A stretch of DNA of 64,000 nt from Bariatricus massiliensis (GCF_900086725.1 NZ_LT574835.1:210532-274531); one strand, 5' to 3'. Shown: positions 35,689 through 44,936, counted from the stretch's first letter. The notes: generated by a model from the letters alone, not told the origin. Numbers and translations: made by a program.

Positions 35689-38082
35689 TTATAGCCATTT
35701 GCTCATTTCTTCCACCAGCTTACCGATCACTATCGGCTTTGCCACGTGCCCATTCATACCACACTCGGCTGCCTTGTTCACGTCCTCTGCAAAGGCATTT
35801 GCCGTCATGGCAATAATGGGGATTGTCCCGGCGTCCTTTTTCCCGGTATTCCGAATGGCCTGAGCCGCCTGATATCCATCCATGACAGGCATCTGGATAT
35901 CCATTAATATCATGGCATAAGTCCCGTCCTCATCCTCCAAATACTTATCGACCGCCTCCTGACCGTTGAGCGCTACGACCGGACAGACCCCAAGCATATG
36001 AAGTATTTCTTGTGCAATTTCAATATTTAAGTCATTATCTTCCACGACCATAACCTTCTCACCATGAAAAATATTCTCATAATCTTTCTGATTCTCCGGC
36101 TGCTTATCTGCTTCTTTCCCATCTGCCACCTTTATATAGACAGTCACGCAAATAGTGGTTCCCTCACCCGGCTGGCTTTTAACAGTGATATTGCCTTTCA
36201 TCATCTGTACAATATTCTTTACAATAGAAAGCCCGAGCCCTGTGCCTTCCACACGGTTGACGACCGTGCTCTCCCTGCTGAACGGTTCAAAGATTTTTTC
36301 TTGAAATTCGCTGCTCATCCCGATTCCATTGTCCTCTACCGTCAGATGAAAACCGGCATAATCACGGTGGGCTGACGGGATTTCTTCCAGAACAGCATGA
36401 ACTCTTCCTCCCCTATGTGTATACTTTATCGCATTGCTTATGATATTAATCGCAATCTTCTGCAGCCGCACAAAATCTCCCGCAACCTGAGGATGTTTGA
36501 TATTTTTCGCCTCCACCGTAAAATCCAGCGCTTTTTCCTCTGCCTGCTGGGACATCATGCTGCGCACTCCATCCATGAAAACTAACATGTTAAATTCCCT
36601 GAGCGCTAAATCTACCTTGCCGCTCTCAATACTGCTCATATCCAGCACCTCATTAATCAAGCTCATCAGATGCTGGTTGGCAATATTGATTTTTCCCAGA
36701 CATTCCTCCACCTTTTTAGGATTATCCACATTGCGCTCCGCAATCTCGGTCATACCGATAATCGCATTCATAGGCGTCCGGATATCATGGCTCATCTTAG
36801 ATAGAAATTCACTTTTTGCCTCGTTGGCGCTGTTCGCCGTCTGGAAGGCTTCGATGAGCACTTCACGGCTTTTATTTTCCACATATACTCTCTGCTCAAT
36901 ATCACGCACACAGGTAAACAGCTTAGTCTTTTCTTCGTTGTAAAAACGAGCGGTAAATTCTTTGTGGCGTCCGCCCCGTTCGGCCGGACTCTGGAAATAA
37001 GTATAAAACACCTTTTCTCCCGCTCTCAAATGCTCTAAAATATTGGCAACAGCAGTTTCCTTCTGGAATTCTTCTCTGTCCTCTTTCCCCACAAAGAAGT
37101 CAAGAAATACCTCGTTGATAATTCGTTCTTCCCCTTCAATAAAACCGCCATCTCCTCCAAAACGCTGAGACGGCTGCATCCTGCACCTTTGAGTACGTAA
37201 ATCTGTAATCGCTACACAGTCATACTCATTCTGCACTGTAAATTTGTAGATAGACTGAAGTTCCTCATTCTGCTCTTCCATCTGTTTTCTGTCGTGTATA
37301 TCCTGAATTGTCACGAGGGCAAGATCCGCTTCCCCTTCTCTCTTCATGAAATACGCGTCGACGGCCATCCAACGGTAACTACCGTTCAAAAGCCTGCGGT
37401 ATTCTCCCATAAACTGGGCGTTTCCTTTTTTCCATTTCTTCCTAAATGTCTCTATAGAAAAATCTTGCTTTATTCTCTCCCGCTCTTGCTCCGGAAACAA
37501 AGTAGATATAGAAGCTATGAGCTCGTCCAACTGCATCGCGCTCCCTGTATCCAATGAAACATCGCCCGGCTTTTTCAACACTGTAATTCTGCCGTCCGCC
37601 ATGTTGACCATGCCGACAGCAAAATAAAGCTTCTTGAGGGATTCAAGGAACATAGTGTTATATTCTTTGAGCATCTTTCTTTCCTGCACCAACATGACAG
37701 TCTGCGAAATGTCTTGATGATACCCCCTGAAACTGTGGCCGGCCTCATAATCTCTCTCCTCAATTCCGCCACAGCGCACAAAAATGCGCCCCATCACCGG
37801 ATGATTCCATGCATATGACACTTCCGCATGTTCGTTATTCATCATTCTGGCAAGGGAATTCTCCACCATCTCATAATAAGGCTCCTCTATCCGGCTGTAC
37901 CAAGCCTGATAACATTCCTCCGGCGTCGGTGTCTCTTCGATTCCCAGCAGTTCAAGCATTGTAGCATCTGCATACATACGCGGTTCTTTTCCCTCATCCA
38001 GCTGAATCCGCCAAAGCCCTATCCTTGTTTCACTTAAAACTTCACTAAAAATCTCTTTGCCGTCAAACATCCCATTTTTCAT
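35689..38082 (-). CDS. PAS hybrid histidine kinase with receiver domain
   Basis: 797 residues from the ATG at 38082, which has GGGAGAG 8 bases ahead; the upstream extension of the frame runs into the phnX gene. Two or three PAS-like regions (about 15-120, 225-310, 330-400), HisKA with KMSHDIRTPMNAIIGM (His at about 432), HATPase with GTGLGLSIV, and a C-terminal receiver (VMVVEDNDLNIE, Asp in LMDIQMPVMDG, KP). No TM segment, so a soluble sensor. Same architecture as the kinase at 11507 but with one receiver. No cognate regulator lies beside it. Confidence 0.9.
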   Translation of the reverse strand: MKNGMFDGKEIFSEVLSETRIGLWRIQLDEGKEPRMYADATMLELLGIEETPTPEECYQAWYSRIEEPYYEMVENSLARMMNNEHAEVSYAWNHPVMGRIFVRCGGIEERDYEAGHSFRGYHQDISQTVMLVQERKMLKEYNTMFLESLKKLYFAVGMVNMADGRITVLKKPGDVSLDTGSAMQLDELIASISTLFPEQERERIKQDFSIETFRKKWKKGNAQFMGEYRRLLNGSYRWMAVDAYFMKREGEADLALVTIQDIHDRKQMEEQNEELQSIYKFTVQNEYDCVAITDLRTQRCRMQPSQRFGGDGGFIEGEERIINEVFLDFFVGKEDREEFQKETAVANILEHLRAGEKVFYTYFQSPAERGGRHKEFTARFYNEEKTKLFTCVRDIEQRVYVENKSREVLIEAFQTANSANEAKSEFLSKMSHDIRTPMNAIIGMTEIAERNVDNPKKVEECLGKINIANQHLMSLINEVLDMSSIESGKVDLALREFNMLVFMDGVRSMMSQQAEEKALDFTVEAKNIKHPQVAGDFVRLQKIAINIISNAIKYTHRGGRVHAVLEEIPSAHRDYAGFHLTVEDNGIGMSSEFQEKIFEPFSRESTVVNRVEGTGLGLSIVKNIVQMMKGNITVKSQPGEGTTICVTVYIKVADGKEADKQPENQKDYENIFHGEKVMVVEDNDLNIEIAQEILHMLGVCPVVALNGQEAVDKYLEDEDGTYAMILMDIQMPVMDGYQAAQAIRNTGKKDAGTIPIIAMTANAFAEDVNKAAECGMNGHVAKPIVIGKLVEEMSKWL

Positions 38083-38117
38083 TGATCTACTCTCCCGGAA
38101 TTCGTCTACATACTCAT

Positions 38118-38132
38118 GTACAATTATTGTAC
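38118..38132. promoter_or_regulatory. Palindrome on the PAS kinase promoter
   Basis: GTACAAT-T-ATTGTAC, a perfect 15-base palindrome that contains the minus-strand extended -10 TGGTACAAT of the kinase gene. A candidate operator. Confidence 0.5.
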
Positions 38133-38149
38133 CATACTCCAAGAAATAA

Positions 38150-38183
38150 CAAAAGACCGGTGCAGTAAATACAACCGGTCTTT
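38150..38183 (-). terminator. Terminator of the phnW-phnX operon
   Basis: AAAGACCGG pairs with CCGGTCTTT around a 14-base loop and is followed on the minus strand by TTGTTATT, 9 bases after phnX. Confidence 0.85.
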
Positions 38184-38191
38184 CCATATAA

Positions 38192-38962
38192 TTACAGAAG
38201 ATATTGTACCATATCCTCCAAAGTATAAAATACTTTATCCGCGCCCGCCTCTGTGAATCTATCCGCGGCCCTTTTGCATCTTGCTTCTCTTTCTTCTTCA
38301 GAAAGTTCCTCAAATTCAGCGAGGGAAAGTCCCAGTTCAGAACTCCCGACTACCACGCCCGCGGTCCATACACCTGCATTCTTCCCTTCTTTAATATCGG
38401 ATACGGTATCGCCGATTTTTAACACATTGCGTACACTTTTGACGCCCAGCGCCTCCATATTCTTAAAAATCATATAAGGATACGGACGCCCTTTTCCACC
38501 TACCGCATCCGGACTGAACCAGATATCAGGTGCATATCCTTTTTCTTTAGCAATCGGCACGATAATGTCCATCATCTTATCCGTATATCCTGTTGTGGAG
38601 CCAATCTTAAATCCATGTTTGCGGAGCTTCGCCACTACCTCCTGAACTCCCGGTTTTGGCTCTGCGAACAGATGTAATATTTTTAAAAGCTTCTCTTCAA
38701 ATATGTCGAACATAGCTTTTACCGTCTCCTCGGACGGCTCACTTCCGTATATCTCCAAATAGCTTTGACGAATCCTCGGCATTTCCAGCATAGTCCTGAT
38801 ATGATCGATCTTAAGCAGTCCCATGGGTTCACGAATCTCCTCAGAAGTAGGAGCAAGGTGGTAATGACGGAAAACTTCGGCGAATGCTTCAACCGGGGCA
38901 AAACAGCCATAATCGACAGTTGTCCCCGCCCAATCAAAGATTACTGCTTCTATTCTACTCAT
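38192..38962 (-). CDS. phnX: Phosphonoacetaldehyde hydrolase
   Basis: 256 residues, a HAD-superfamily C-P hydrolase giving acetaldehyde and phosphate. FDWAGTTVDYG holds the nucleophile Asp10 and its partner Thr pattern; the family-specific Schiff-base Lys lies in MGLLKIDHIR (about 51); motif III/IV appear as GGKGRPYPYMIF and KIGDTVSDIKEG. It takes the product of PhnW, whose gene overlaps this start by 8 bases. Last gene of the operon. Confidence 0.95.
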   Translation of the reverse strand: MSRIEAVIFDWAGTTVDYGCFAPVEAFAEVFRHYHLAPTSEEIREPMGLLKIDHIRTMLEMPRIRQSYLEIYGSEPSEETVKAMFDIFEEKLLKILHLFAEPKPGVQEVVAKLRKHGFKIGSTTGYTDKMMDIIVPIAKEKGYAPDIWFSPDAVGGKGRPYPYMIFKNMEALGVKSVRNVLKIGDTVSDIKEGKNAGVWTAGVVVGSSELGLSLAEFEELSEEEREARCKRAADRFTEAGADKVFYTLEDMVQYLL

Positions 38963-40055
38963 GGTTATACGCCTCCAAAAATTCTTTTACGATATTACAG
39001 AGCTGCTCAATATCTTCTTTATAGATTTCCCCTATATTTCCGATGCGGAAAGTCTCTGCCTCCGTCACTTTTCCCGGATAAATCGCATAGCCCCTTTCTT
39101 TTATATAATCATACATGTCTCGAAAAGAAAAATGACATTCGCTCGGATAAAAGAAGGTCGTAATAATGGGGCCTTGATGTACTCCTCCAATATACGGATA
39201 TATTCCCATCTCCCCCATTTTTGCTGTCAGCAACTGGTTGTTTTCTGTATATCTTTTGCTTCTGGCTTCAATACCTCCTTCTTCCTTCATCTCCTTGAGG
39301 GCCTGTGCAAATGCCAGAACTACATGTGTAGGTGAAGTAAAACGCCATTTTCCGTCAATATCCATCGTTTTCCACTGGTCATACAAGTCAAGCGACAGGC
39401 TGCGTGCCTTCCCTTCACTTGCCGTCAGCAAATCTTTTCTTGCTATGATAAATGAAAATCCGGGAACACCCTGTATGCATTTGTTGGCACTGCTTACAAG
39501 AAAATCAATTCCCCATTCTTTGACCGGAATATCTACTCCTCCAAAGCTGCTCATAGCGTCAACAATAAATGCTTTTCCATGTCTCTTCACTGCTCTGCCC
39601 ACTGCCTCGATATCATTGAGTATTCCGGAAGTAGTCTCAGAATGAACCATCGCCACATGCGTGATACTACTGTCACTTAGCAATAGCTCCTCCACTGCTG
39701 ACGCATCCGGAACTTTATCATACTGCTCATGGTAACATTCAAAATCAAGCCCGGCATGGCGTGCAATGTCCTCCATACGTTCCCCGTACGCGCCGTTTGC
39801 CACAATCAGCAGCTTATCTGTACTTCCGATTACGCTGGTGAGAACGGCCTCCACCCCAAATGTGCCGCTTCCCTGCATGAGCACCACCGTATACTCCGCT
39901 TCCGTGACATGGGCAAGTTCCAGCAGCTCCCTGCGTATGTCCTGTGTAATTTGCTTGTAATCGTCATCCCAAGTGCAATGGTCGAACAGCATTTCCCGCT
40001 TTACTGTCTCTGTTGTCGTAAGCGGTCCCGGAGTCAATAACTTATATTTTTTCAT
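38955..40055 (-). CDS. phnW: 2-aminoethylphosphonate-pyruvate transaminase
   Basis: 366 residues, class V PLP aminotransferase: LLTPGPLTTTETVKR start, GSGTFGVEAVL, ETTSGILNDI, DAMSSFGGVDIP (PLP Asp) and the PLP Lys in SSANKCIQGVPGF. It converts 2-aminoethylphosphonate and pyruvate to phosphonoacetaldehyde and alanine. GAGAGGAAAG precedes the ATG. With phnX it lets the cell use aminoethylphosphonate as N, C and P source; no phosphonate transporter is in the window. Confidence 0.95.
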   Translation of the reverse strand: MKKYKLLTPGPLTTTETVKREMLFDHCTWDDDYKQITQDIRRELLELAHVTEAEYTVVLMQGSGTFGVEAVLTSVIGSTDKLLIVANGAYGERMEDIARHAGLDFECYHEQYDKVPDASAVEELLLSDSSITHVAMVHSETTSGILNDIEAVGRAVKRHGKAFIVDAMSSFGGVDIPVKEWGIDFLVSSANKCIQGVPGFSFIIARKDLLTASEGKARSLSLDLYDQWKTMDIDGKWRFTSPTHVVLAFAQALKEMKEEGGIEARSKRYTENNQLLTAKMGEMGIYPYIGGVHQGPIITTFFYPSECHFSFRDMYDYIKERGYAIYPGKVTEAETFRIGNIGEIYKEDIEQLCNIVKEFLEAYNHE

Positions 40056-40096
40056 AATCAGCTTTCCTCTCTTATCAATCCGTATTTTACGAGATT

Positions 40097-40105
40097 ATTA
40101 TAACA
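40097..40105 (-). promoter_or_regulatory. Extended -10 promoter of phnW-phnX
   Basis: TGTTATAAT on the minus strand: perfect TATAAT with the upstream TG. The -35 is poor, so activation by a regulator is possible. Confidence 0.5.
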
Positions 40106-40171
40106 AGTTGATAAAAGTGGAACTATCACAGTAAGTTTAATCTTATGTAAAAAGCATGTTAACTGATTCAG

Positions 40172-41119
40172 CTATTTCTTTTTAATTGTTATATCACCGC
40201 TGACCGTATCAAAGCTAAAGGAGGCATCGCCATCCCTATATGTGCCTTTATCTTCACGTTGAGTAACTTCAAACTCACACTGCAGCGAGCCGCTGACCGT
40301 GTCTTTGTCGTAAGTAAATCCTTCGTTTTCCGGTATTATAAGCGTTACACTGCCGCTGACAGAATCTGTCACGACCTTTTCCGGGCATCTTTCACTGTCT
40401 AAGTTTAAATCTCCTGAGACTGTATCGAATTCCAGCTTCGCAACGCTGCCCTTCATCTTAAAGTTCCCGCTGGTCGTGCTTACTTCCAGCTCGTTCTCGA
40501 CCACAAAGTCATCCGCCTCAAAAATCCCGCTGGTACTGTCCGCTGAGCAGTCGACCGCGCTGCACTGCATCAATATCAAATCGCCGGATGTCGAATCCAG
40601 CTCTATATCTTCCGCATGGACTCCACTTATTTTCACATCGCCAGAAACGGTATCTACGCTCAGTTCTCTGAGATTCTCCGCCAGTGATTCAGGAATCTCC
40701 ACGACAAGTTTCTTATTTAAGCTTCTTCCGCCAAATGAAAAGAAAGTCCTGCCAGCTTTTTTATATTGGATTTTAAGCGTCCCCCTGTCATTATAGTACC
40801 GAAGCTGTTCTTCCTTCTTCAAGCTCTTGTCAGCCGTCTCAGTAAAACGCACGGAATCTCCCTCATAGGTCTGAACCGCCACTTCTCCGTCGAGCCAGTT
40901 AATCTCAAGAGCATTGATATTATCCGCGTCCACCTGTCCCGGCCCTGCCTCGTATTTATTCGCATTCATATAGCTAAAACTGCTCCCAAATGAAAAAGGA
41001 AAACTTCCCGACCACCAATTTATACGACCGTTAATTCCTAGAACCAGTAAACCGGCCAGTACCACCGCTACCACAGACCATGAGATAACTCTAATAATTG
41101 CCGACTGTCTTTTATTCAT
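40172..41119 (-). CDS. DUF4097 beta-strand repeat membrane protein
   Basis: About 315 residues: N-terminal TM (about 9-28), then DUF4097-type beta repeats with the recurrent SVDTVSGDV, DSTSGDL, TTSGNF, FDTVSGDLNL and DSVSGSV units. Likely faces outward. Two starts are possible: ATG at 41119 or GTG at 41125, both overlapping the DUF1700 gene. By family it is linked to PadR-controlled envelope responses; the molecular role is unknown. Last gene of a PadR-DUF1700-DUF4097 operon. Confidence 0.88.
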   Translation of the reverse strand: MNKRQSAIIRVISWSVVAVVLAGLLVLGINGRINWWSGSFPFSFGSSFSYMNANKYEAGPGQVDADNINALEINWLDGEVAVQTYEGDSVRFTETADKSLKKEEQLRYYNDRGTLKIQYKKAGRTFFSFGGRSLNKKLVVEIPESLAENLRELSVDTVSGDVKISGVHAEDIELDSTSGDLILMQCSAVDCSADSTSGIFEADDFVVENELEVSTTSGNFKMKGSVAKLEFDTVSGDLNLDSERCPEKVVTDSVSGSVTLIIPENEGFTYDKDTVSGSLQCEFEVTQREDKGTYRDGDASFSFDTVSGDITIKKK

Positions 41120-41789
41120 TGCCACCCCGCCTTTTCAATTCGAATACTGCCTTCATGATTTCCTGTACCGCACATCCTATCAGAAAGATTACCCATGTAA
41201 TGTACCATGCCATCGTCATAAAGCTGACAATAAAATAGATTACCAGAGTAATGGACCACATTGCACTTATAATCGCTTTATATGCCCTTTTGTCCGAGTC
41301 GGTCTGATACTGCCACTCCTTAAATTCCTCCACAATGGAATCGTCCGCTTTCCTATAACGGGGACGGCTCATATGCCCATATACGATCAACCCTGTGGCT
41401 ATAGCTATCATCGTGAACATCATGGCCGGCGCAACGTTATCACCAAATATAGTATCACTCAGCAGCACTGGCGGCAGTATGGATACGATATAAAGCGCCA
41501 CTGCAATGGCGGTGAGCATCGCCGACTTCCGTCTTCCACGCTCTATCTCCTCAGATGTAACCGTCGAATACATGCCACTGTCCTTTAGTCCCCCCAACAG
41601 TTCTTCCGTATCACCGATACTTGCAATGGCAATATTATATGCCGCATCCGCCGACTTGCCCTCAGTCAGAAGGTCATTATACTTATCCGTCAGGTTCTGC
41701 AGAATCTCCTCTTTTAGCTCCACCGACTTTCTGCTCGGCTTTACCTCACAGAACAAATCATCCATATACATTCTCAACTTATCTTCCAT
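41112..41789 (-). CDS. DUF1700 membrane protein
   Basis: 225 residues from the ATG at 41789 (GAGGAGG 6 bases ahead; the longer start at 41810 lacks a site). A cytosolic N-terminal helical domain (1-75, with the characteristic ELKEEILQNLTDKYNDL and AYNIAIASIGD) is followed by four TM segments (about 85-105, 112-132, 170-190, 193-213). The start overlaps the PadR gene by 11 bases. Function unknown; partner of the adjacent DUF4097 protein. Confidence 0.87.
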   Translation of the reverse strand: MEDKLRMYMDDLFCEVKPSRKSVELKEEILQNLTDKYNDLLTEGKSADAAYNIAIASIGDTEELLGGLKDSGMYSTVTSEEIERGRRKSAMLTAIAVALYIVSILPPVLLSDTIFGDNVAPAMMFTMIAIATGLIVYGHMSRPRYRKADDSIVEEFKEWQYQTDSDKRAYKAIISAMWSITLVIYFIVSFMTMAWYITWVIFLIGCAVQEIMKAVFELKRRGGNE

Positions 41790-42126
41790 CCTTGACCTCC
41801 TCATTCTCAATCAAAATATCAATCAAATACTTGGACTCTTCCCATTCCTTCTTCATTCTGATATAGGCGTCCTTTCCTTCAGCAGTAATTGTGTAATATC
41901 TTCTTCTCGCTCCCGTATTCTCATTCCCCCAGTAGGAACTGATATATCCATTCTCTTCCAGCCTTCGGAAAGCCGTATACAAGGTAGCTTCTTTCAATTC
42001 ATATTTACTGTCTGTTTTAATCTGAATATCTTTATTAATCTTATACCCATAACTGTCTTCTCTTGTGAGATGGGCCAGAATAATTGTGTCCGTATGCCCC
42101 CGTATCAAATCAGATGCTATCGACAT
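41779..42126 (-). CDS. PadR family transcriptional regulator
   Basis: 115 residues: winged helix with the typical ILAHLTREDSYGYKINKDI, LKEATLYTAFRRLEENGYI and RRRYYTITAEGK, then a dimerising C-terminal helix. Ligand unknown. AAGGAGG precedes the ATG. First gene of its operon, which it probably represses. Confidence 0.93.
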   Translation of the reverse strand: MSIASDLIRGHTDTIILAHLTREDSYGYKINKDIQIKTDSKYELKEATLYTAFRRLEENGYISSYWGNENTGARRRYYTITAEGKDAYIRMKKEWEESKYLIDILIENEEVKDGR

Positions 42127-42152
42127 ATATATACCTCCTTCTTATATTATAC

Positions 42153-42181
42153 ATTATTGCATATATTACCTCGCCTGTCAA
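42153..42181 (-). promoter_or_regulatory. Promoter of the PadR operon
   Basis: Minus strand TTGACA (42176-42181), 17 bases, AATAAT (42153-42158). AT-rich alternating tracts around it (TATATATA on both sides) are candidate PadR sites. Confidence 0.75.
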
Positions 42182-42249
42182 TGTATATATATTTTTCATA
42201 TACTGCTTGTATTAATTTATTCTGTCTTCTCAGCCAAGCCATCCATAAT

Positions 42250-42290
42250 AAAAAAAGAACCCTTCGTTCTTATTTACGAAAGGTTCTTTT
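42250..42290 (-). terminator. Terminator of the feo operon
   Basis: AAAGAACC / GGTTCTTT stem with an inner TTCGT/ACGAA pair and a run of seven T on the minus strand, right after the short Fur-like gene. Confidence 0.88.
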
Positions 42291-42296
42291 ACCTTG

Positions 42297-42539
42297 TCAC
42301 TGCTCTGTCACAACATAACCTTTTGTGCGTTCGACAGCGCCTATCTCTTCTAGTGTCATCAGCGTGCGGTAGACAGTTGCCAGGCCAATGCCAGAATCAA
42401 TTTTGGCCGCCTTATAGTACAGCTCCTTTGCATTACCGCACTGTTCCGTTGTTATAACGTCAATCATCGTCTCCCTCTGCTGAGTAATCCGTTTCCCTCT
42501 ACTCTTCAACTCCCTGATAATATCTTCTTTTTCCCACAT
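42297..42539 (-). CDS. Short Fur-like winged-helix protein, no dimerisation domain
   Basis: 80 residues from the ATG at 42539 (GGAGG 9 bases upstream). It is the Fur DNA-binding domain only: LKSRGKRITQQRETMIDVI, then GIGLATVYRTLMTLEEIGAV. The chain ends at the wing, whereas Fur proteins run to about 130-150 residues with a metal-binding dimerisation domain. A terminator follows at once, so no remnant of that domain remains. It may be a Feo accessory HTH (comparable in size and place to FeoC) or a truncated Fur. Last gene of the feo operon. Confidence 0.82.
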   Translation of the reverse strand: MWEKEDIIRELKSRGKRITQQRETMIDVITTEQCGNAKELYYKAAKIDSGIGLATVYRTLMTLEEIGAVERTKGYVVTEQ

Positions 42540-42555
42540 CAGCCCTGCCTCCTGC

Positions 42556-42702
42556 TTACTTTGTATCATTGCAGTGGCAGGCGCCTCCGCAGTGTCCGCA
42601 GTCACCGCCACAGCATTTACCGGTCTTTTTATCTTTATAGATGCTTCTTGCCGCAAGTCCAATTGCTGATAAAATAATAATACCTACAATTACAGTTCCC
42701 AT
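42556..42702 (-). CDS. FeoB-associated Cys-rich membrane protein
   Basis: 48 residues: one TM helix (about 3-18, VIVGIIILSAIGLAARS), a basic KDKK, then CCGGDCGHCGGACHC near the C-terminus. This is the pattern of small FeoB-associated Cys-rich proteins; the cysteines may bind iron near the FeoB pore (inference). The ATG shares a base with the feoB stop (TAATG). The Fur-like gene starts 16 bases after its stop. Confidence 0.9.
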   Translation of the reverse strand: MGTVIVGIIILSAIGLAARSIYKDKKTGKCCGGDCGHCGGACHCNDTK

Positions 42703-44885
42703 TATGCTTTCGCCGCTCCTTTCATTTTCACCTTCAAAGGCTGTCCCTCTCTATACGGCCGGAACAACAGGAAAATAAATCCAATAACTAGTATGATTGC
42801 CATTCCAGTCCATACATTGAAACCGCCTCCTGTAAAGAAGGTTCCTAATTGATAAACACAAAGTGACACTACATATGCAAGCCCTGTCTGGTATCCAATC
42901 GCGAACCAAGTCCACTTCGCGTTATTCATCTCTCTCTTGATAGCTCCGATTGCCGCGAAACAAGGGGCGCATAGGAGATTGAAAACTAAGAATGAATATG
43001 CCGCGGCAGTGGTAAAGCTTGCCGCCAGTGTTCCCCAAATTTCCGCTCCATCTTCCGCAACTTCCGCAAAACCATAGAGAACGCCGAATGTTCCCACCAC
43101 GTTTTCCTTGGCGATCAGACCGGTGATGGCTGCCACTGCCGCCTTCCAATCCCCCCATCCAAGAGGCGTAAATATCCAGGCAATACCATTGCCAAGTCCT
43201 GCAAGAAGAGAATGATTCATATCTTCCACCATACCAAAATTTCCACCCTCGAGTCCAAAGCTCTGAAGGAACCAAATCAATACGGTGGACAGAAGAATTA
43301 CCGTCCCCGCTTTTTTAATAAAGGACGAAGCTCTTTCCCACATGCTTCTAAGTACATTCTTCACAGTAGGCATATGGTAAGCCGGAAGTTCCATGACAAA
43401 TGGCGCCGGATCTCCCGCAAACATCTTAGTCTTTTTTAGAATAATCCCCGAGCAGATAATTGCGGCGATCCCTACAAAATAAGCACTTGGAGCCACCCAT
43501 GACGCGCCGTCAAAAAGCGCGCCGGCAATCAAGGCAATAATCGGGAGCTTTGCACCGCATGGAATAAATGTGGTTGTCATGATTGTCATCTTGCGGTCTC
43601 TGTCATTCTCAATAGTTCTAGAGGCCATAACTCCCGGGACACCGCATCCCGTTCCAATCAACATCGGAATAAAAGATTTGCCAGAAAGACCAAACTTTCG
43701 GAAAATACGATCCATTATGAAAGCAATACGCGCCATGTAGCCGCACGCCTCCAAAAATGCTAAAAAGATGAACAGCACAAGCATTTGAGGTACAAATCCA
43801 AGCACGGCGCCGACACCGCCTACAATCCCATCTAATATCAGACTCTGAAGCCAGTCCGCGCAGCCAATTGTAGACAGCAGCCCTTCCAGCATCTGTGGAA
43901 TGCCCGGAATATGGAGCGCACCGATGCCAAATAAATTCCAGCCTTCCCCAAACACACCGTCATTAGCCCAGTCCGTGGCCCATGTGCCCACTGTGGTCAC
44001 AGACACATAATATACCGCGAACATGACCAACGCAAAAATCGGCAGCGCCAGCCATCGATTTGTAACAATCCGGTCAATTTTATCAGAGGCACTCATATCA
44101 CCCTTATATTTTCTCTGATAGCAGCCGTCTATAATAGAAGTGATATAGCTGTAGCGTTCATTGGTGATAATACTTTCCGCATCATCATCCTCTTCCTTCT
44201 CAAGTCTGTCGATAATATGCTCCACATCTGGCGCGGCTGCCAGATTTCCCTTGATTTTGTCATCACGCTCAAAAAGCTTGATTGCGTAAAAGCGCCGCTG
44301 CTCCTCCTGTATTGCGGGGCTTAAATAAGTCTCTATCTCCTCCAGCCCACGCTCTACTGCTTCTGAAAATTTATGTACCGGCGCTTCCGCATACTTGCCG
44401 CGGGCAATTTTAACTGCTTTTTCTGCCGCCACATCAATACCCTCACCCTTAAGCGCAGATATCTCTACCACTTCACATCCAAGTTTTCTGCCGAGCTGTT
44501 TCATATGGATGATATCTCCGTTCTTTCTCACTACATCCATCATATTGACCGCCATAATGACAGGGATTCCTAATTCCATCAACTGCGTGCTAAGATACAG
44601 GTTCCTCTCCAGATTCGTTCCGTCCACAATATTTAAAATGGCATCCGGCCGTTCGTTAATTAAATAATTCCTTGCAACTACTTCTTCAAGTGTATACGGC
44701 GAAAGCGAATAGATTCCGGGCAAATCCATGATGACGACATCTTTGTGCCCTTTTAATTTCCCTTCTTTCTTTTCTACCGTTACCCCCGGCCAGTTCCCAA
44801 CAAATTGATTAGAACCGGTCAGTGCATTAAACAATGTTGTCTTCCCGCTGTTCGGGTTGCCCGCAAGCGCAATTTTCACTGACAT
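42702..44885 (-). CDS. feoB: Ferrous iron transport protein B
   Basis: 727 residues. N-terminal G domain with G1 GNPNSGKTTLF (9-19), switch GVTVEKKEG, G3 DLPGIYSL and G4 NMMD; then the FeoB helical region and about ten TM segments containing the two gate repeats (e.g. GTGCGVPGVMASR and FIPCGAKLP). It imports Fe2+ across the inner membrane, GTP-regulated. GGAGGAGG precedes the ATG. A GTTAG-N6-CTAAC box lies in the 51-base gap to feoA, adding a possible internal control point. Confidence 0.97.
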   Translation of the reverse strand: MSVKIALAGNPNSGKTTLFNALTGSNQFVGNWPGVTVEKKEGKLKGHKDVVIMDLPGIYSLSPYTLEEVVARNYLINERPDAILNIVDGTNLERNLYLSTQLMELGIPVIMAVNMMDVVRKNGDIIHMKQLGRKLGCEVVEISALKGEGIDVAAEKAVKIARGKYAEAPVHKFSEAVERGLEEIETYLSPAIQEEQRRFYAIKLFERDDKIKGNLAAAPDVEHIIDRLEKEEDDDAESIITNERYSYITSIIDGCYQRKYKGDMSASDKIDRIVTNRWLALPIFALVMFAVYYVSVTTVGTWATDWANDGVFGEGWNLFGIGALHIPGIPQMLEGLLSTIGCADWLQSLILDGIVGGVGAVLGFVPQMLVLFIFLAFLEACGYMARIAFIMDRIFRKFGLSGKSFIPMLIGTGCGVPGVMASRTIENDRDRKMTIMTTTFIPCGAKLPIIALIAGALFDGASWVAPSAYFVGIAAIICSGIILKKTKMFAGDPAPFVMELPAYHMPTVKNVLRSMWERASSFIKKAGTVILLSTVLIWFLQSFGLEGGNFGMVEDMNHSLLAGLGNGIAWIFTPLGWGDWKAAVAAITGLIAKENVVGTFGVLYGFAEVAEDGAEIWGTLAASFTTAAAYSFLVFNLLCAPCFAAIGAIKREMNNAKWTWFAIGYQTGLAYVVSLCVYQLGTFFTGGGFNVWTGMAIILVIGFIFLLFRPYREGQPLKVKMKGAAKA

Positions 44886-44905
44886 GTTGTATCCTCCTCC
44901 ACATA

Positions 44906-44921
44906 GTTAGTTCTCTCTAAC
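44906..44921. promoter_or_regulatory. GTTAG-N6-CTAAC box ahead of feoB
   Basis: GTTAG TTCTCT CTAAC between feoA and feoB. Identical half-sites and spacing to the boxes at 45460, 45485 and 49094. Confidence 0.7.
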
Positions 44922-44936
44922 TCTCCAATAAAAAAA

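Noticed and set aside
35689..38313. Longer start of the PAS kinase at 38313
   Set aside because: It would overlap phnX and its terminator; the ATG at 38082 has a good ribosome binding site.
41506..42318. 270-residue + strand frame over DUF1700, PadR and their promoter
   Set aside because: Antisense to two supported genes and through an AT-rich promoter.
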